DNA of 64,000 nt from Luteococcus sp052116585 (GTDB lineage: Bacteria > Actinomycetota > Actinomycetes > Propionibacteriales > Propionibacteriaceae), in assembly GCF_052116585.1 (NCBI RefSeq), contig NZ_JBQKKT010000006.1:62001-126000 (forward strand), written 5' to 3'. The notes beneath the pieces were generated by a model. That model did no database searches. It was not told the origin of the DNA and saw nothing but the letters and a program-made list of their open reading frames with translations. Numbering within the stretch: the stretch's first letter is position 1; the number at the start of each line of letters is the position of its first letter. Below, piece by piece: positions 42,480 to 50,051 of the stretch. The position numbers were made by a program, and so were the translations under genes.

Positions 42480-43240
42480 CCTCTGGGCTCCCTCACGAGC
42501 TTGGCGGCCTTGACCGGATCGGTCTCCCCTTCACCATAGGCCGGGCACAGCGTGGCCAGCGTGCACGCGCCGCAGGCAGGGCGACGGGCGTGACAGCGCC
42601 GACGGCCATGCCAGATCACGTTGTGGCACAGCTGCACCCAGTCAGCGGGGTCGAAGAGCTCTCCCACCTCCTGTTCGATCGGATCGGGGCGAGTGGCCGC
42701 CGTCCAGCCAAGGCGCCGGGCGACGCGCATGAAGTGGGTGTCCGGGGTGATCCCCGGCACGCCGAAGGCATTTCCCAGCACCACATTGGCCGTCTTTCGG
42801 CCCACGCCCGGCAACGTCACAAGCTCCTCGAGCGTGTCTGGCACCTGCCCGTCGAATTCATCGACGATGCGGGCGCTGAGGCCGATCAGCGATTCGGTCT
42901 TGGCCCGGAAGAAGCCCGTCGGACGAATGATCTCCTCCACCTCCGCAGGACTGGCCTGGCTCATGGCAGTGGCATCAGGAAAACGTGCGAAGAGCGCCGG
43001 CGTGACCAGGTTCACCCGCTTGTCCGTGCTCTGGGCCGAGAGGACGGTGGCCACCAGCAGCTCGTAGGGATCGCGAAAGTCCAGCTCGCACCGGGCCTGT
43101 GGGTATTGCAGGGCCAGGAGTTGGTTGGCGCGGTTCGCCCGCTCGCGCAGCGCCGCTCCGTGATCTGGAGACTCCCCACCCAACTCGGCAGGAAACTCAT
43201 CAGTTGAGCCATCTGCGAGGGGCCCTTCTCGTTCGTCCAC
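42476..43240 (-). CDS. nth: Endonuclease III
   Basis: A 254-residue base-excision glycosylase/AP lyase acting on oxidised pyrimidines. It has helix-hairpin-helix LPGVGRKTANVVL with the catalytic Lys, the catalytic Asp in TPDTHFMRVARRLGW, and the [4Fe-4S] motif C-x6-C-x2-C-x5-C (CHARRPACGACTLATLC). The N-terminal 40 residues are an acidic extension. The start is GTG at 43240 with TAGGCT 6 nt upstream, the leaderless pattern. It is divergent from crp, as in mycobacteria. Confidence 0.94.
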   Translation of the reverse strand: MDEREGPLADGSTDEFPAELGGESPDHGAALRERANRANQLLALQYPQARCELDFRDPYELLVATVLSAQSTDKRVNLVTPALFARFPDATAMSQASPAEVEEIIRPTGFFRAKTESLIGLSARIVDEFDGQVPDTLEELVTLPGVGRKTANVVLGNAFGVPGITPDTHFMRVARRLGWTAATRPDPIEQEVGELFDPADWVQLCHNVIWHGRRRCHARRPACGACTLATLCPAYGEGETDPVKAAKLVREPRG

Positions 43241-43287
43241 GCCCGCAGCCTAGTGGGGGCGCCAAAGCAAGGCGGCGCCCAGTAGGC

Positions 43288-43302
43288 GTGGCACCGTGCC
43301 AC
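43288..43302. promoter_or_regulatory. Palindrome in the nth-crp intergenic region
   Basis: GTGGCAC-C-GTGCCAC is a perfect palindrome 40 bp upstream of the crp -10 (TAGACT, 43342-43347) and 36 bp upstream of the nth -10. It may be an operator for Crp or another dimeric regulator, although it differs from the usual TGTGA-N6-TCACA. Confidence 0.5.
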
Positions 43303-43386
43303 ACGAGGACCCCATGTGCACCAGGAAGTGAGGAAGACCACTAGACTGACGGTCACCGTGCTCTTGTCATCCGATGAAGGGGGATC

Positions 43387-44115
43387 ATGCACGAGGAGCT
43401 TCTGGCGCGTCTGCCGCTCTTCCAGAACCTAGAGCCCAGCTCTCGCCAGGCCCTGGATGAGTTCGTCCAACCCCTGTCATTGAGCCGTGGGGAGATCCTC
43501 TTCCGCAGCGGCGACGAGGCGCTCGGCCTGTACGTGCTGGCCATGGGCAAGGTGAAGCTCACCAAGCCCTCCCGGCAGCCGCAGCCCACCGCCACCATCA
43601 CCCGCAAGGGTCGCCCCACGGCCCCGGCACCGCGGGAATCGCTGCTCTCCCTCATCGGGCCGGGCGAGATGTTCGGCGAGCTGTCCGTGCTTGACGGTGG
43701 TCAGCGCAGCACCACCGCCACGGCGATGCTCGACTGTCGGCTGTACCACGTGCCGCGGGAGCCGATGCTGAAGCTCATTCAGGAGCACCACGACATTGCC
43801 AACGCCATGATGCACCAGATGGCGCACCGGGTTCGGGTCTCCAACGAGATCATCTCCGGTCTGGTCCTCAGCGACGTCCCGGGCCGCATGGCCTACCTGC
43901 TGCTCACCCTCGGTGAGCGCTTCGGCGTCGCCACCGAACGCGGAACCGAGGTGCACCACGACCTCACCCAGGCAGAGCTCGCCCAGATGGTGGGAGCCAG
44001 CCGCGAGACCGTGAACAAGGTGCTGACGGACTTCGCCGGCCGCAAGTGGATCACCATGAGCGGCAAGAGCGTGGTCATCCGCGACGCCGCCCGGCTGCGG
44101 GCCCGGATCGACTGA
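43387..44115 (+). CDS. crp: Crp/GlxR-family cAMP-responsive regulator
   Basis: A 242-residue Crp/Fnr regulator. The cNMP-binding barrel spans about 1-135 with the phosphate-binding cassette GEMFGELSVLDGGQRSTTA. The HTH is in ELAQMVGASRETVNKVLTDF. The usual cAMP-contact pattern (GE...RxT) is conserved. About 17 extra residues (SRQPQPTATITRKGRPTAPA) sit in the hairpin just before the cassette compared with GlxR; this is unusual. SD GAAGGGGG precedes the ATG. It would control central carbon, redox and cell-wall genes. The flanking gene order matches mycobacteria. Confidence 0.87.
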   Translation: MHEELLARLPLFQNLEPSSRQALDEFVQPLSLSRGEILFRSGDEALGLYVLAMGKVKLTKPSRQPQPTATITRKGRPTAPAPRESLLSLIGPGEMFGELSVLDGGQRSTTATAMLDCRLYHVPREPMLKLIQEHHDIANAMMHQMAHRVRVSNEIISGLVLSDVPGRMAYLLLTLGERFGVATERGTEVHHDLTQAELAQMVGASRETVNKVLTDFAGRKWITMSGKSVVIRDAARLRARID

Positions 44116-44222
44116 CCCCAAATCGTCTGATCCCGCATCGACTGCCCCAGTACAGGCCTCGCCACCGCATTCACGGCGGCCAAGACTGTCGGGGGCTCCT
44201 CGCGGCCCACTAAGCTCGTGGC

Positions 44223-44387
44223 ATGACCAAGTGGGAATACTTCACCGCACCCGTGCTGAGCCACGTGAGCCAGCAGATCCTGAACAATTTCGGCTCGGAG
44301 GGCTGGGAGCTCGTGCAGCTGGTCCCGGGGCCGAATCCCGACACCCTGGTGGGCTACTTCAAGCGCCCCATCCTCGAGGACAAGTGA
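44223..44387 (+). CDS. DUF4177 small protein
   Basis: A 54-residue protein (MTKWEYFTAPVL start, then FGSEGWELVQLVPG and YFKRPI) with the DUF4177 pattern, equivalent to mycobacterial Rv3678A. It has no membrane segment or signal. TAAGCT lies 6 nt upstream of the ATG, so it is probably leaderless. The stop overlaps the RidA start (TGATG), which ties their translation. Function is unknown. Confidence 0.75.
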   Translation: MTKWEYFTAPVLSHVSQQILNNFGSEGWELVQLVPGPNPDTLVGYFKRPILEDK

Positions 44388-44842
44388 TGTCGGCCACCAG
44401 CCGCCTCCAGGAGCTGGGCATCACGCTTCCGCCGGTTGCCGCCCCCGTCGCGGCCTATGTGCCGGCCATGGTGCTGGGCAACCACGTCTGGACGTCGGGG
44501 CAGCTGCCCTTCGTCGACGGGACGCTGCAGGCCACGGGCAAGGTGGGCACGCAGATCACCCCGGAGGACGCCAAGGCACAGGCACGGATCGCGGGCCTGA
44601 ATGCGATCGCCGCTGCCGCCCAGGCCGCTGGCGGTCTCGACGAGATCAGCAGGATCCTCAAGGTGACGGTCTTCGTCGCCTCGGACCCGTCCTTCACCGG
44701 CCAGCCGGCCGTCGCCAATGGCGTCAGTGAGCTGATGGGTGAGGTCTTCGGTGCGCAGGGCCAGCACGTGCGAAGCGCCGTGGGGGTCAGCGTGCTCCCG
44801 CTGGATGCCCCCGTCGAGGTGGAGCTGGTCTGCGAGATCTGA
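44387..44842 (+). CDS. RidA (YjgF/UK114) family protein
   Basis: A 151-residue RidA-type protein that would hydrolyse reactive enamine/imine intermediates. Motifs are VWTSGQLPFVDG, a central GLNAIAAAAQAAGGLDEISRILKV helix pattern and the end PLDAPVEVELVCEI. The conserved catalytic Arg is not evident in the usual R-x-x-V place, since HVRSAVGVSVLP is the likely equivalent. The gene starts inside the stop codon of DUF4177. The pair is also found in mycobacteria. Confidence 0.82.
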   Translation: MSATSRLQELGITLPPVAAPVAAYVPAMVLGNHVWTSGQLPFVDGTLQATGKVGTQITPEDAKAQARIAGLNAIAAAAQAAGGLDEISRILKVTVFVASDPSFTGQPAVANGVSELMGEVFGAQGQHVRSAVGVSVLPLDAPVEVELVCEI

Positions 44843-44905
44843 TCCCGCGCGCCGCCTGGCACTGAGCGCCGCCCTGGCACTGGGCGCAGTCAGGGGGCGG
44901 TTGTG

Positions 44906-45268
44906 TCAGGCGCGAGCGCGCTCGGCGCCGGCCCGCTCGACCACGCGACGACCACCGCCCTGCAACAGGGTGAGACCCGGACGGCCGGTGGCGGCATCGA
45001 TGTCTTCCACGCCCTCGAGCACGGCCGCCCACGAGGGAACGTCCGGCCGCTGGCGCAGGAGCTGGCGACGTTCACGTTCGGTCAGCCCACCCCAGACACC
45101 CCACTCGATGCGATTGTCGAGTGCCTCGGCCAGGCATGTGCTGCGCACCGGGCATCCCATGCACACCACTCGGGCGCGCTTCTGATCCTTGCCCTCGGGG
45201 AAGAGTGCGTCCTCCATCCCTCGACACCGGGCAAGAAGGGTCCAGTCGTCAGGCTCTGTCAGGCTCAT
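44906..45268 (-). CDS. WhiB-family iron-sulfur regulator (WhiB4-like)
   Basis: A 120-residue WhiB protein. Four cysteines (15, 36, 39, 45; C-x20-C-x2-C-x5-C) bind [4Fe-4S], and WGVWGG (about 56-61) with the basic TERERRQLLRQ tail contacts DNA or sigma A. The position between RidA and ponA2 matches WhiB4 of mycobacteria, a redox sensor. SD AAGGAGAA lies 6 nt before the ATG. A promoter with an operator-like palindrome lies 63-91 bp upstream. The C-terminal part is rich in Arg and Ala. Confidence 0.92.
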   Translation of the reverse strand: MSLTEPDDWTLLARCRGMEDALFPEGKDQKRARVVCMGCPVRSTCLAEALDNRIEWGVWGGLTERERRQLLRQRPDVPSWAAVLEGVEDIDAATGRPGLTLLQGGGRRVVERAGAERARA

Positions 45269-45330
45269 GCCCTGTTCTCCTTCCCGCGCTGGAAGTAACC
45301 GCCGTAGCTTGTCAGGTGGCTTTCGAGTTG

Positions 45331-45359
45331 AATGTAGTCCGTCACAACGGTTGTGACAA
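45331..45359 (-). promoter_or_regulatory. whiB promoter with embedded palindrome
   Basis: On the minus strand TTGTCA (45354-45359), a 17-bp spacer and TACATT (45331-45336) form a sigma-A-type promoter. A perfect 17-bp palindrome GTCACAACGGTTGTGAC (45341-45357) occupies the spacer and part of the -35, so a bound regulator would block RNA polymerase. Confidence 0.65.
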
Positions 45360-45517
45360 TCCCGCGGCCCACCAGACAGACGACGTGGGCCTCACGTGCA
45401 CCGAGTGGGGACAATGACCCAAGTACATCGGGACAACTGCCCACCAGATGCTCCCAGACGCCCGCGGCGACCCCTCATTCACCAGCCTGAGGCGAGTCCT
45501 CACGTACTCTTGTCACC

Positions 45518-48145
45518 ATGACTTCACGCAAGACCGGCAGCAATGCTTACCACCTGGGATGGTTCGCCGCACTGAGCGTCATCTGCGGCCTGCTCGTGGC
45601 GGGCCTCGTGCTGCCCTATGCGTGGATCACCGGCTCCGTGGCGAAGGCGAGCGCCGAGTCGCTCGAGTCACTGCCGGCCGAGCTCGAGATCGGCCCCCAG
45701 TCGGAGCGCTCCAAGGTGCTCATGGCCGACGGCAGCGTGTTGGCCGAATTCTACTCCGAGAACCGCGTGTACGTGCCACTGAAGAAGATCGCGCCGGTCA
45801 TGCAGGCCGCGCAGATCGCCATCGAGGACCACCGCTTCTACCAGCACGGTGCCATCGACTTCGAGGGCACCGCCCGCGCCGCCGTGCGCAGCGCCTCCGG
45901 CACCACCCAGGGTGGCTCCACGCTCACCCAGCAGTACGTGAAGCAGGTGCAGGTTGAGGCCGCCATGTACAACAACGACGAAGAGGCCGCGGCCAAGGCG
46001 ACCGAGCAGTCCCTGACCCGCAAGATTCGGGAGCTGCGCTACGCCGTCGCGGTGGAGAAGAAGCTCACGAAGGACCAGATCCTTGAGCGTTACCTGAACA
46101 TTGCCTACTACGGCGCCGGCGCCTACGGCGTCGAAGCGGCCGCCAAGCGCTACTTCAACACCACGGCCGAGAAGCTGACCCTGGACCAGGCAGCTCTGCT
46201 GGCCGGCCTGGTGCAGAACCCGGCCGTCACGGATCCGATTGCGCACGAGAGCGCCGCCCTGACCCGCCGCAACATGGTGCTGAACCGCATGGCGCAGTTG
46301 GGCAAGATCACCCAGGACGAGGCCGCGGCCGCCAAGAAGAAGGGCTTCGACCGGTCCAAGGTGCAGGAGCCCAAGAACGACTGCACGGACTCCCGCTTCC
46401 AGACCATGTGCCAGTACGTGAAGAATGTGCTGCTCAGCGACCAGTTCAAGAGCCTGGGCAAGACGAAGGAGGAGCGTGACAACACGCTCAAGCGCGGCGG
46501 CCTGACCATCCAGACCCTGATCGACCCGAAGGCGCAGTCCGCTGCCGAGAAGGCCGTGTCCCGACGCATCGCCCCCACCGACCCGTTCATCTCCACCTCG
46601 GTGTTGATCCAGCCCAAGACCGGTCTGATCGTCGCCATGGCCCAGAACCGCACGAAGCTCGGAGACAAGCCCGGCCAGACCTGGTACAACTACTCGGTCA
46701 ACCGGTCCATGGGCGGGGCCGAGGGCTACCAGGCCGGCTCAACCTTCAAGGTCTTCACGGCGGCCGCAGCCATCAACAAGGGCATCCCGCCGACGCGCAA
46801 GTACAACTCCCCGTCACCGATGGACTTCACCGGCTCGACCTTCCGGTCCTGCGAGGGCCCCTTCAAGTCGCCGGCCTACACCCCCAAGAACTCGACGGGC
46901 GTGGGCAACTTCGACATGGAGCAGGCCACGATGAAGTCCATCAACACCTACTTCGTGCAGTTGCAGCGCGCCACTGGCAACTGCGATGTGGTGAAGATGG
47001 CCCAGGCCGCGGGCGTGGAGCGCGCCGACGGCAAGGACCTGCTCAAGGACGAGGTTCCTGGCAGCGGCGGCGTGATGGGCTTCGACAAGGTCGTCTCGTT
47101 CACGCTGGGCCCGGTGGAGGTCACGCCGCTGTCGATGACCCAGGCCTACGCCACCCTCGCCAACCGCGGTGTGCGTTGCGATCCGATCATCATCAAGTCG
47201 GTCAAGACCAAGGCCGGCAAGGAGTCACCGGTTCCGTCCGCCAATTGCAAGCAGACGATCAACCCGGATGTTGCCGACCAGGTGACCAAGATGCTCAAGC
47301 GCACGATCGAGTCCGGCACGGCCCGCCCCGCCTACATGGGCGACGGGCGTGACCAGGCCGCCAAGACCGGTACCACGGACTCGGCCGAGGCCGTCTGGCT
47401 GGCCGGCTACACCCCGGACATGGCGGGCGTCTCCATGATCGCCGCAGACAAGCAGGCCCCGGAGTACAAGGGTCGCGCGAAGCGCTCCATCACCGGCAAG
47501 CGGATCCACGGCACCGACTGTGGCGATGGTGGTTGCTGGCTGTCCGGCTCCGGCTCCGGCGACGCAGGCAAGATCTGGAAGGCCTCCATGGAGGCCGCGC
47601 TGGACGGCGTCGCGAAGACGAAGTTCCACAAGCCGAGCGGCAAGATCATCGAGGGCAAGAAGCTCTCCATCCCCAACATCAAGGGGATGGACATGAAGGA
47701 GGCCATGGCCGCGGTGGAGGCCGCCGGATTCGGCACCGAGACCGCCTATCAGTACAGCGACTACAGCTACGGCACCTATCTCTACGCCTGGCCCAACAAG
47801 GGCACCTGGGACACCAACAAGCCGATCACCTTCTACGTTTCGCAGGGGCCGCGACCCAAGCCGAAGCCCGAGCCGACGAAGAAGGCCACTGCCAAGGAGA
47901 CCAAGAAGTCCACCTGGAAGCCGACCGCCAAGCCGACGGCCAAGAAGACCACCACGGCCCCCAAGCCCACGGCCAAGACGACCACCACGGCCCCCAAGCC
48001 CACGACCAAGAAGACCACCACGGCACCCAAGCCCACGGCCAAGCCGACCGCCAAGAAGACCGCGGCCACCAGGCCCACGACGAAGCAGACCGCGGCCGCC
48101 AGGACGACGGCGGCTGCCAAGCCCACAGCCAAGGCGAGCGCCTGA
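45518..48145 (+). CDS. Class A penicillin-binding protein with PASTA domain (PonA2 type)
   Basis: An 875-residue bifunctional murein synthase. A short cytoplasmic start and one helix (about 12-36) are followed by the GT51 domain with IEDHRFYQHGAID (about 100) and GGSTLTQQYVK. The transpeptidase domain has SxxK in GSTFKVF (about 408), SxN in SINTYF and KTG in AAKTGTTD (about 617). A single PASTA-like repeat (about 710-775) and a Pro/Lys/Thr/Ala-rich tail of about 100 residues end the protein. TACTCT 7 nt before the ATG suggests a leaderless start. It is divergent from whiB and coupled to the next gene. Confidence 0.92.
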   Translation: MTSRKTGSNAYHLGWFAALSVICGLLVAGLVLPYAWITGSVAKASAESLESLPAELEIGPQSERSKVLMADGSVLAEFYSENRVYVPLKKIAPVMQAAQIAIEDHRFYQHGAIDFEGTARAAVRSASGTTQGGSTLTQQYVKQVQVEAAMYNNDEEAAAKATEQSLTRKIRELRYAVAVEKKLTKDQILERYLNIAYYGAGAYGVEAAAKRYFNTTAEKLTLDQAALLAGLVQNPAVTDPIAHESAALTRRNMVLNRMAQLGKITQDEAAAAKKKGFDRSKVQEPKNDCTDSRFQTMCQYVKNVLLSDQFKSLGKTKEERDNTLKRGGLTIQTLIDPKAQSAAEKAVSRRIAPTDPFISTSVLIQPKTGLIVAMAQNRTKLGDKPGQTWYNYSVNRSMGGAEGYQAGSTFKVFTAAAAINKGIPPTRKYNSPSPMDFTGSTFRSCEGPFKSPAYTPKNSTGVGNFDMEQATMKSINTYFVQLQRATGNCDVVKMAQAAGVERADGKDLLKDEVPGSGGVMGFDKVVSFTLGPVEVTPLSMTQAYATLANRGVRCDPIIIKSVKTKAGKESPVPSANCKQTINPDVADQVTKMLKRTIESGTARPAYMGDGRDQAAKTGTTDSAEAVWLAGYTPDMAGVSMIAADKQAPEYKGRAKRSITGKRIHGTDCGDGGCWLSGSGSGDAGKIWKASMEAALDGVAKTKFHKPSGKIIEGKKLSIPNIKGMDMKEAMAAVEAAGFGTETAYQYSDYSYGTYLYAWPNKGTWDTNKPITFYVSQGPRPKPKPEPTKKATAKETKKSTWKPTAKPTAKKTTTAPKPTAKTTTTAPKPTTKKTTTAPKPTAKPTAKKTAATRPTTKQTAAARTTAAAKPTAKASA

Positions 48146-49056
48146 TGCGCACGGCCGCAAAGGTGGCCCTGGCCGGAGTGGCCACAGGGGCTGGTGCCCT
48201 GGGCTATGGCCTCTGGGAGGCGCAGCAGTTCACGCTGCGCCGGGTTGAAGTGCCGGTGCTCCCAGACGGTGAACGCCCCATCCGGGTGCTGCACATGAGC
48301 GACATCCACCTGCTGCCCCGCCAGAAGGGAAAGCTGGAATGGGTGGCGAGCCTGGCCGGGCTGGAGCCAGACCTGGTGGTCAACACCGGAGACAACTTCT
48401 GCTCCCCCGACGCGATGGAACCGCTGCTGGATGCGTGGGGCCGGTTGCTGGACGTCCCGGGCGTCTTCGTCTTTGGCTCCAATGACTACACGATGCCGGC
48501 CTTCAAGAACCCGGCCAAGTACTTGGCCGGGCCGTCGAAGGTGGACGAGCACGACCACCCCGCGCTGCCCTTCGACGACCTGCGGGCGGCGATGACGGCG
48601 CGCGGCTGGGCCGACCTCAACCAGCGTCGTGCGGAGGTGACGGTTGACGGACGACGTCTGGCCTTCCGCGGCACGGATGACGCCCACCTGAAGCGCGACG
48701 ACTACTCCGAGGTCGCTGGCCCGCCCGTGGCCGATGCGCTGCTGAACATCGCGGTGACCCATGCGCCGTACCTGCGGCTGCTGGACGCGATGACGGCAGA
48801 CCGGATGGACATGATCTTCGCCGGCCACACGCACGGCGGGCAGGTCTGCCTCCCCTTCAAGGGTGCGCTGGTCACCAACTGCGATCTGGACACGGAACGG
48901 GTCAAGGGCCTGAGCCAGCACACCGCGCGGACCTCCGACGGCAGCCAGCACACCAGCTGGATGCATGTCTCGGCCGGCATGGGATCGTCACCGTACGCGC
49001 CATATCGCATTGCGTGCCGCCCGGAGGCGACCTTGCTGACACTGGTCAGCCGCTGA
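48145..49056 (+). CDS. Membrane-anchored metallophosphoesterase
   Basis: A 303-residue calcineurin-like phosphoesterase. An N-terminal hydrophobic segment (about 5-25) could anchor it. Metal ligands are visible: DIHLLP, NTGDNF, GSNDY, VTHAPY and GHTHGGQV. The family contains YkuE/UDP-2,3-diacylglucosamine- and lipid-active hydrolases, and an envelope lipid substrate would fit its neighbours. It begins inside the ponA stop (TGATG), and the order PBP-phosphoesterase is shared with mycobacteria (Rv3682-Rv3683). tRNA-Pro follows about 100 bp downstream. Confidence 0.88.
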   Translation: MRTAAKVALAGVATGAGALGYGLWEAQQFTLRRVEVPVLPDGERPIRVLHMSDIHLLPRQKGKLEWVASLAGLEPDLVVNTGDNFCSPDAMEPLLDAWGRLLDVPGVFVFGSNDYTMPAFKNPAKYLAGPSKVDEHDHPALPFDDLRAAMTARGWADLNQRRAEVTVDGRRLAFRGTDDAHLKRDDYSEVAGPPVADALLNIAVTHAPYLRLLDAMTADRMDMIFAGHTHGGQVCLPFKGALVTNCDLDTERVKGLSQHTARTSDGSQHTSWMHVSAGMGSSPYAPYRIACRPEATLLTLVSR

Positions 49057-49158
49057 GCCCGCCTCCGAGGGAGGCGACCGCCGCCGGCGCAGGCGCGTCG
49101 ATTGGTCTTCCAAGAGGAAAGTGGGATACAGTGTTCCACGGCCCAAGGGCCAGCAGGA

Positions 49159-49236
<78 letters not shown>

Positions 49237-49283
49237 CATGAGGAAGGGCGTGGATTCCACTGGAATCCACGCCCTTCCTCATG
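49237..49283. terminator. 47-bp near-perfect palindrome after tRNA-Pro
   Basis: A 23-nt arm (49237-49259) and its exact reverse complement (49261-49283) are separated by a single C. It starts 2 nt after the tRNA CCA. It probably ends tRNA transcription, but no T run follows and the length is extreme. It could also be a recombination or repeat element. Confidence 0.7.
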
Positions 49284-49709
49284 TCCACCCAGCCGGTGGT
49301 CAGTGAGCCGTGGACGAGCAGAGGCCCAGAACTCCGAACGCAGATATTCGGACATCTGAATCGGTTACTGAACCCCACAGGATGCCGGGAGCTGACCCCT
49401 GATGACCACCTCTCGGGGCAGTGCGACATGATGGTGATCATTGAGTCCACGAGATTCATCTTCTCCAGGCGAGCACTCGGCACCACTCCCCTCCGGCGAC
49501 CAGGTTTGACCCCGGAAAACGAGACTGGACAGGGAATCACCGGATTCTTGGCGGACGGTGCCCGGCCCTGATATCTTCGGCGAGGCTCATGTGCGACCCA
49601 CAAGTTGAGCGATAGTTCAAGTATTGACGATAAAATCTTCAACAAATCTTTGAACTAGAAGGACTTAATACTTAACAACTGAATACGAGCTGTAGAAGCC
49701 CTTCTCACA
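49284..49709. other. Non-coding, partly AT-rich region
   Basis: There is no convincing gene. Short open frames on both strands (for example 49281-49571) have no family motifs or SD. From about 49600 the DNA is much richer in A and T than the rest. An inverted repeat AGTTCAA (49614-49620) / TTGAACT (49650-49656) and a TTGACG word lie there, ahead of the promoter at 49710. It may be a regulatory region for the small RNA that follows. Confidence 0.55.
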
Positions 49710-49738
49710 TTGACTCAGTCGCACGGTCTGCATAGAGT
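49710..49738 (+). promoter_or_regulatory. Promoter of the C-loop small RNA
   Basis: TTGACT (49710-49715), a 17-bp spacer and TAGAGT (49733-49738) form a near-consensus sigma-A promoter. The predicted start is about 49745-49747, exactly at the first hairpin of the RNA. Confidence 0.75.
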
Positions 49739-49745
49739 TATCAAC

Positions 49746-49885
49746 AGATGACGAACCCCCGAGCGTCATCGACACAACGGAACAGCAATCCCCCGAGTGC
49801 TGTTCCTTCATCGCAAGTTCCGAACCCCCGAGCGGAACTTGCACCAAGGAAGGCCCCGGAAACGCAATCCGGGGCCTTTCTGTTG
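49746..49885 (+). ncRNA. Small RNA with three C-rich hairpins (6C-like)
   Basis: Four successive stem-loops fill about 140 nt. Hairpin 1: GATGACG/CGTCATC (49747-49770) with loop AACCCCCGAG. Hairpin 2: GGAACAGC/GCTGTTCC (49779-49806), loop AATCCCCCGAGT. Hairpin 3: GCAAGTTCCG/CGGAACTTGC (49813-49842), loop AACCCCCGAG. The stems differ in sequence while the loops keep CCCCCGAG, a mark of selection on structure. The final stem AAGGCCCCGGA/TCCGGGGCCTT (49850-49878) with TTTCTGTT looks like a terminator. Actinobacterial 6C RNA (mycobacterial B11) has C-rich hairpin loops that pair with G-rich ribosome-binding sites; this one has three. A near-perfect promoter precedes it. Function is inferred. Confidence 0.8.
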
Positions 49886-50051
49886 CCCTGGGGAATCGAT
49901 CGCGAATCCGTTGCTGGCAAGGATTCTCGGGCTCCGGCACCCGGGCGGCGATGCCCGGGACGGCGCGAGCATGTGGCTTTTGGTGTGGATTCACCTTGGG
50001 GCGGGCAGCTGCCCGCAGCTGGACCGAACGAACTCGACCAGGCTGCGGCGC

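Noticed and set aside
49281..49571. Possible 96-residue gene after tRNA-Pro
   Set aside because: No SD, no family signature and base use unlike its neighbours; overlaps the end of the palindrome.
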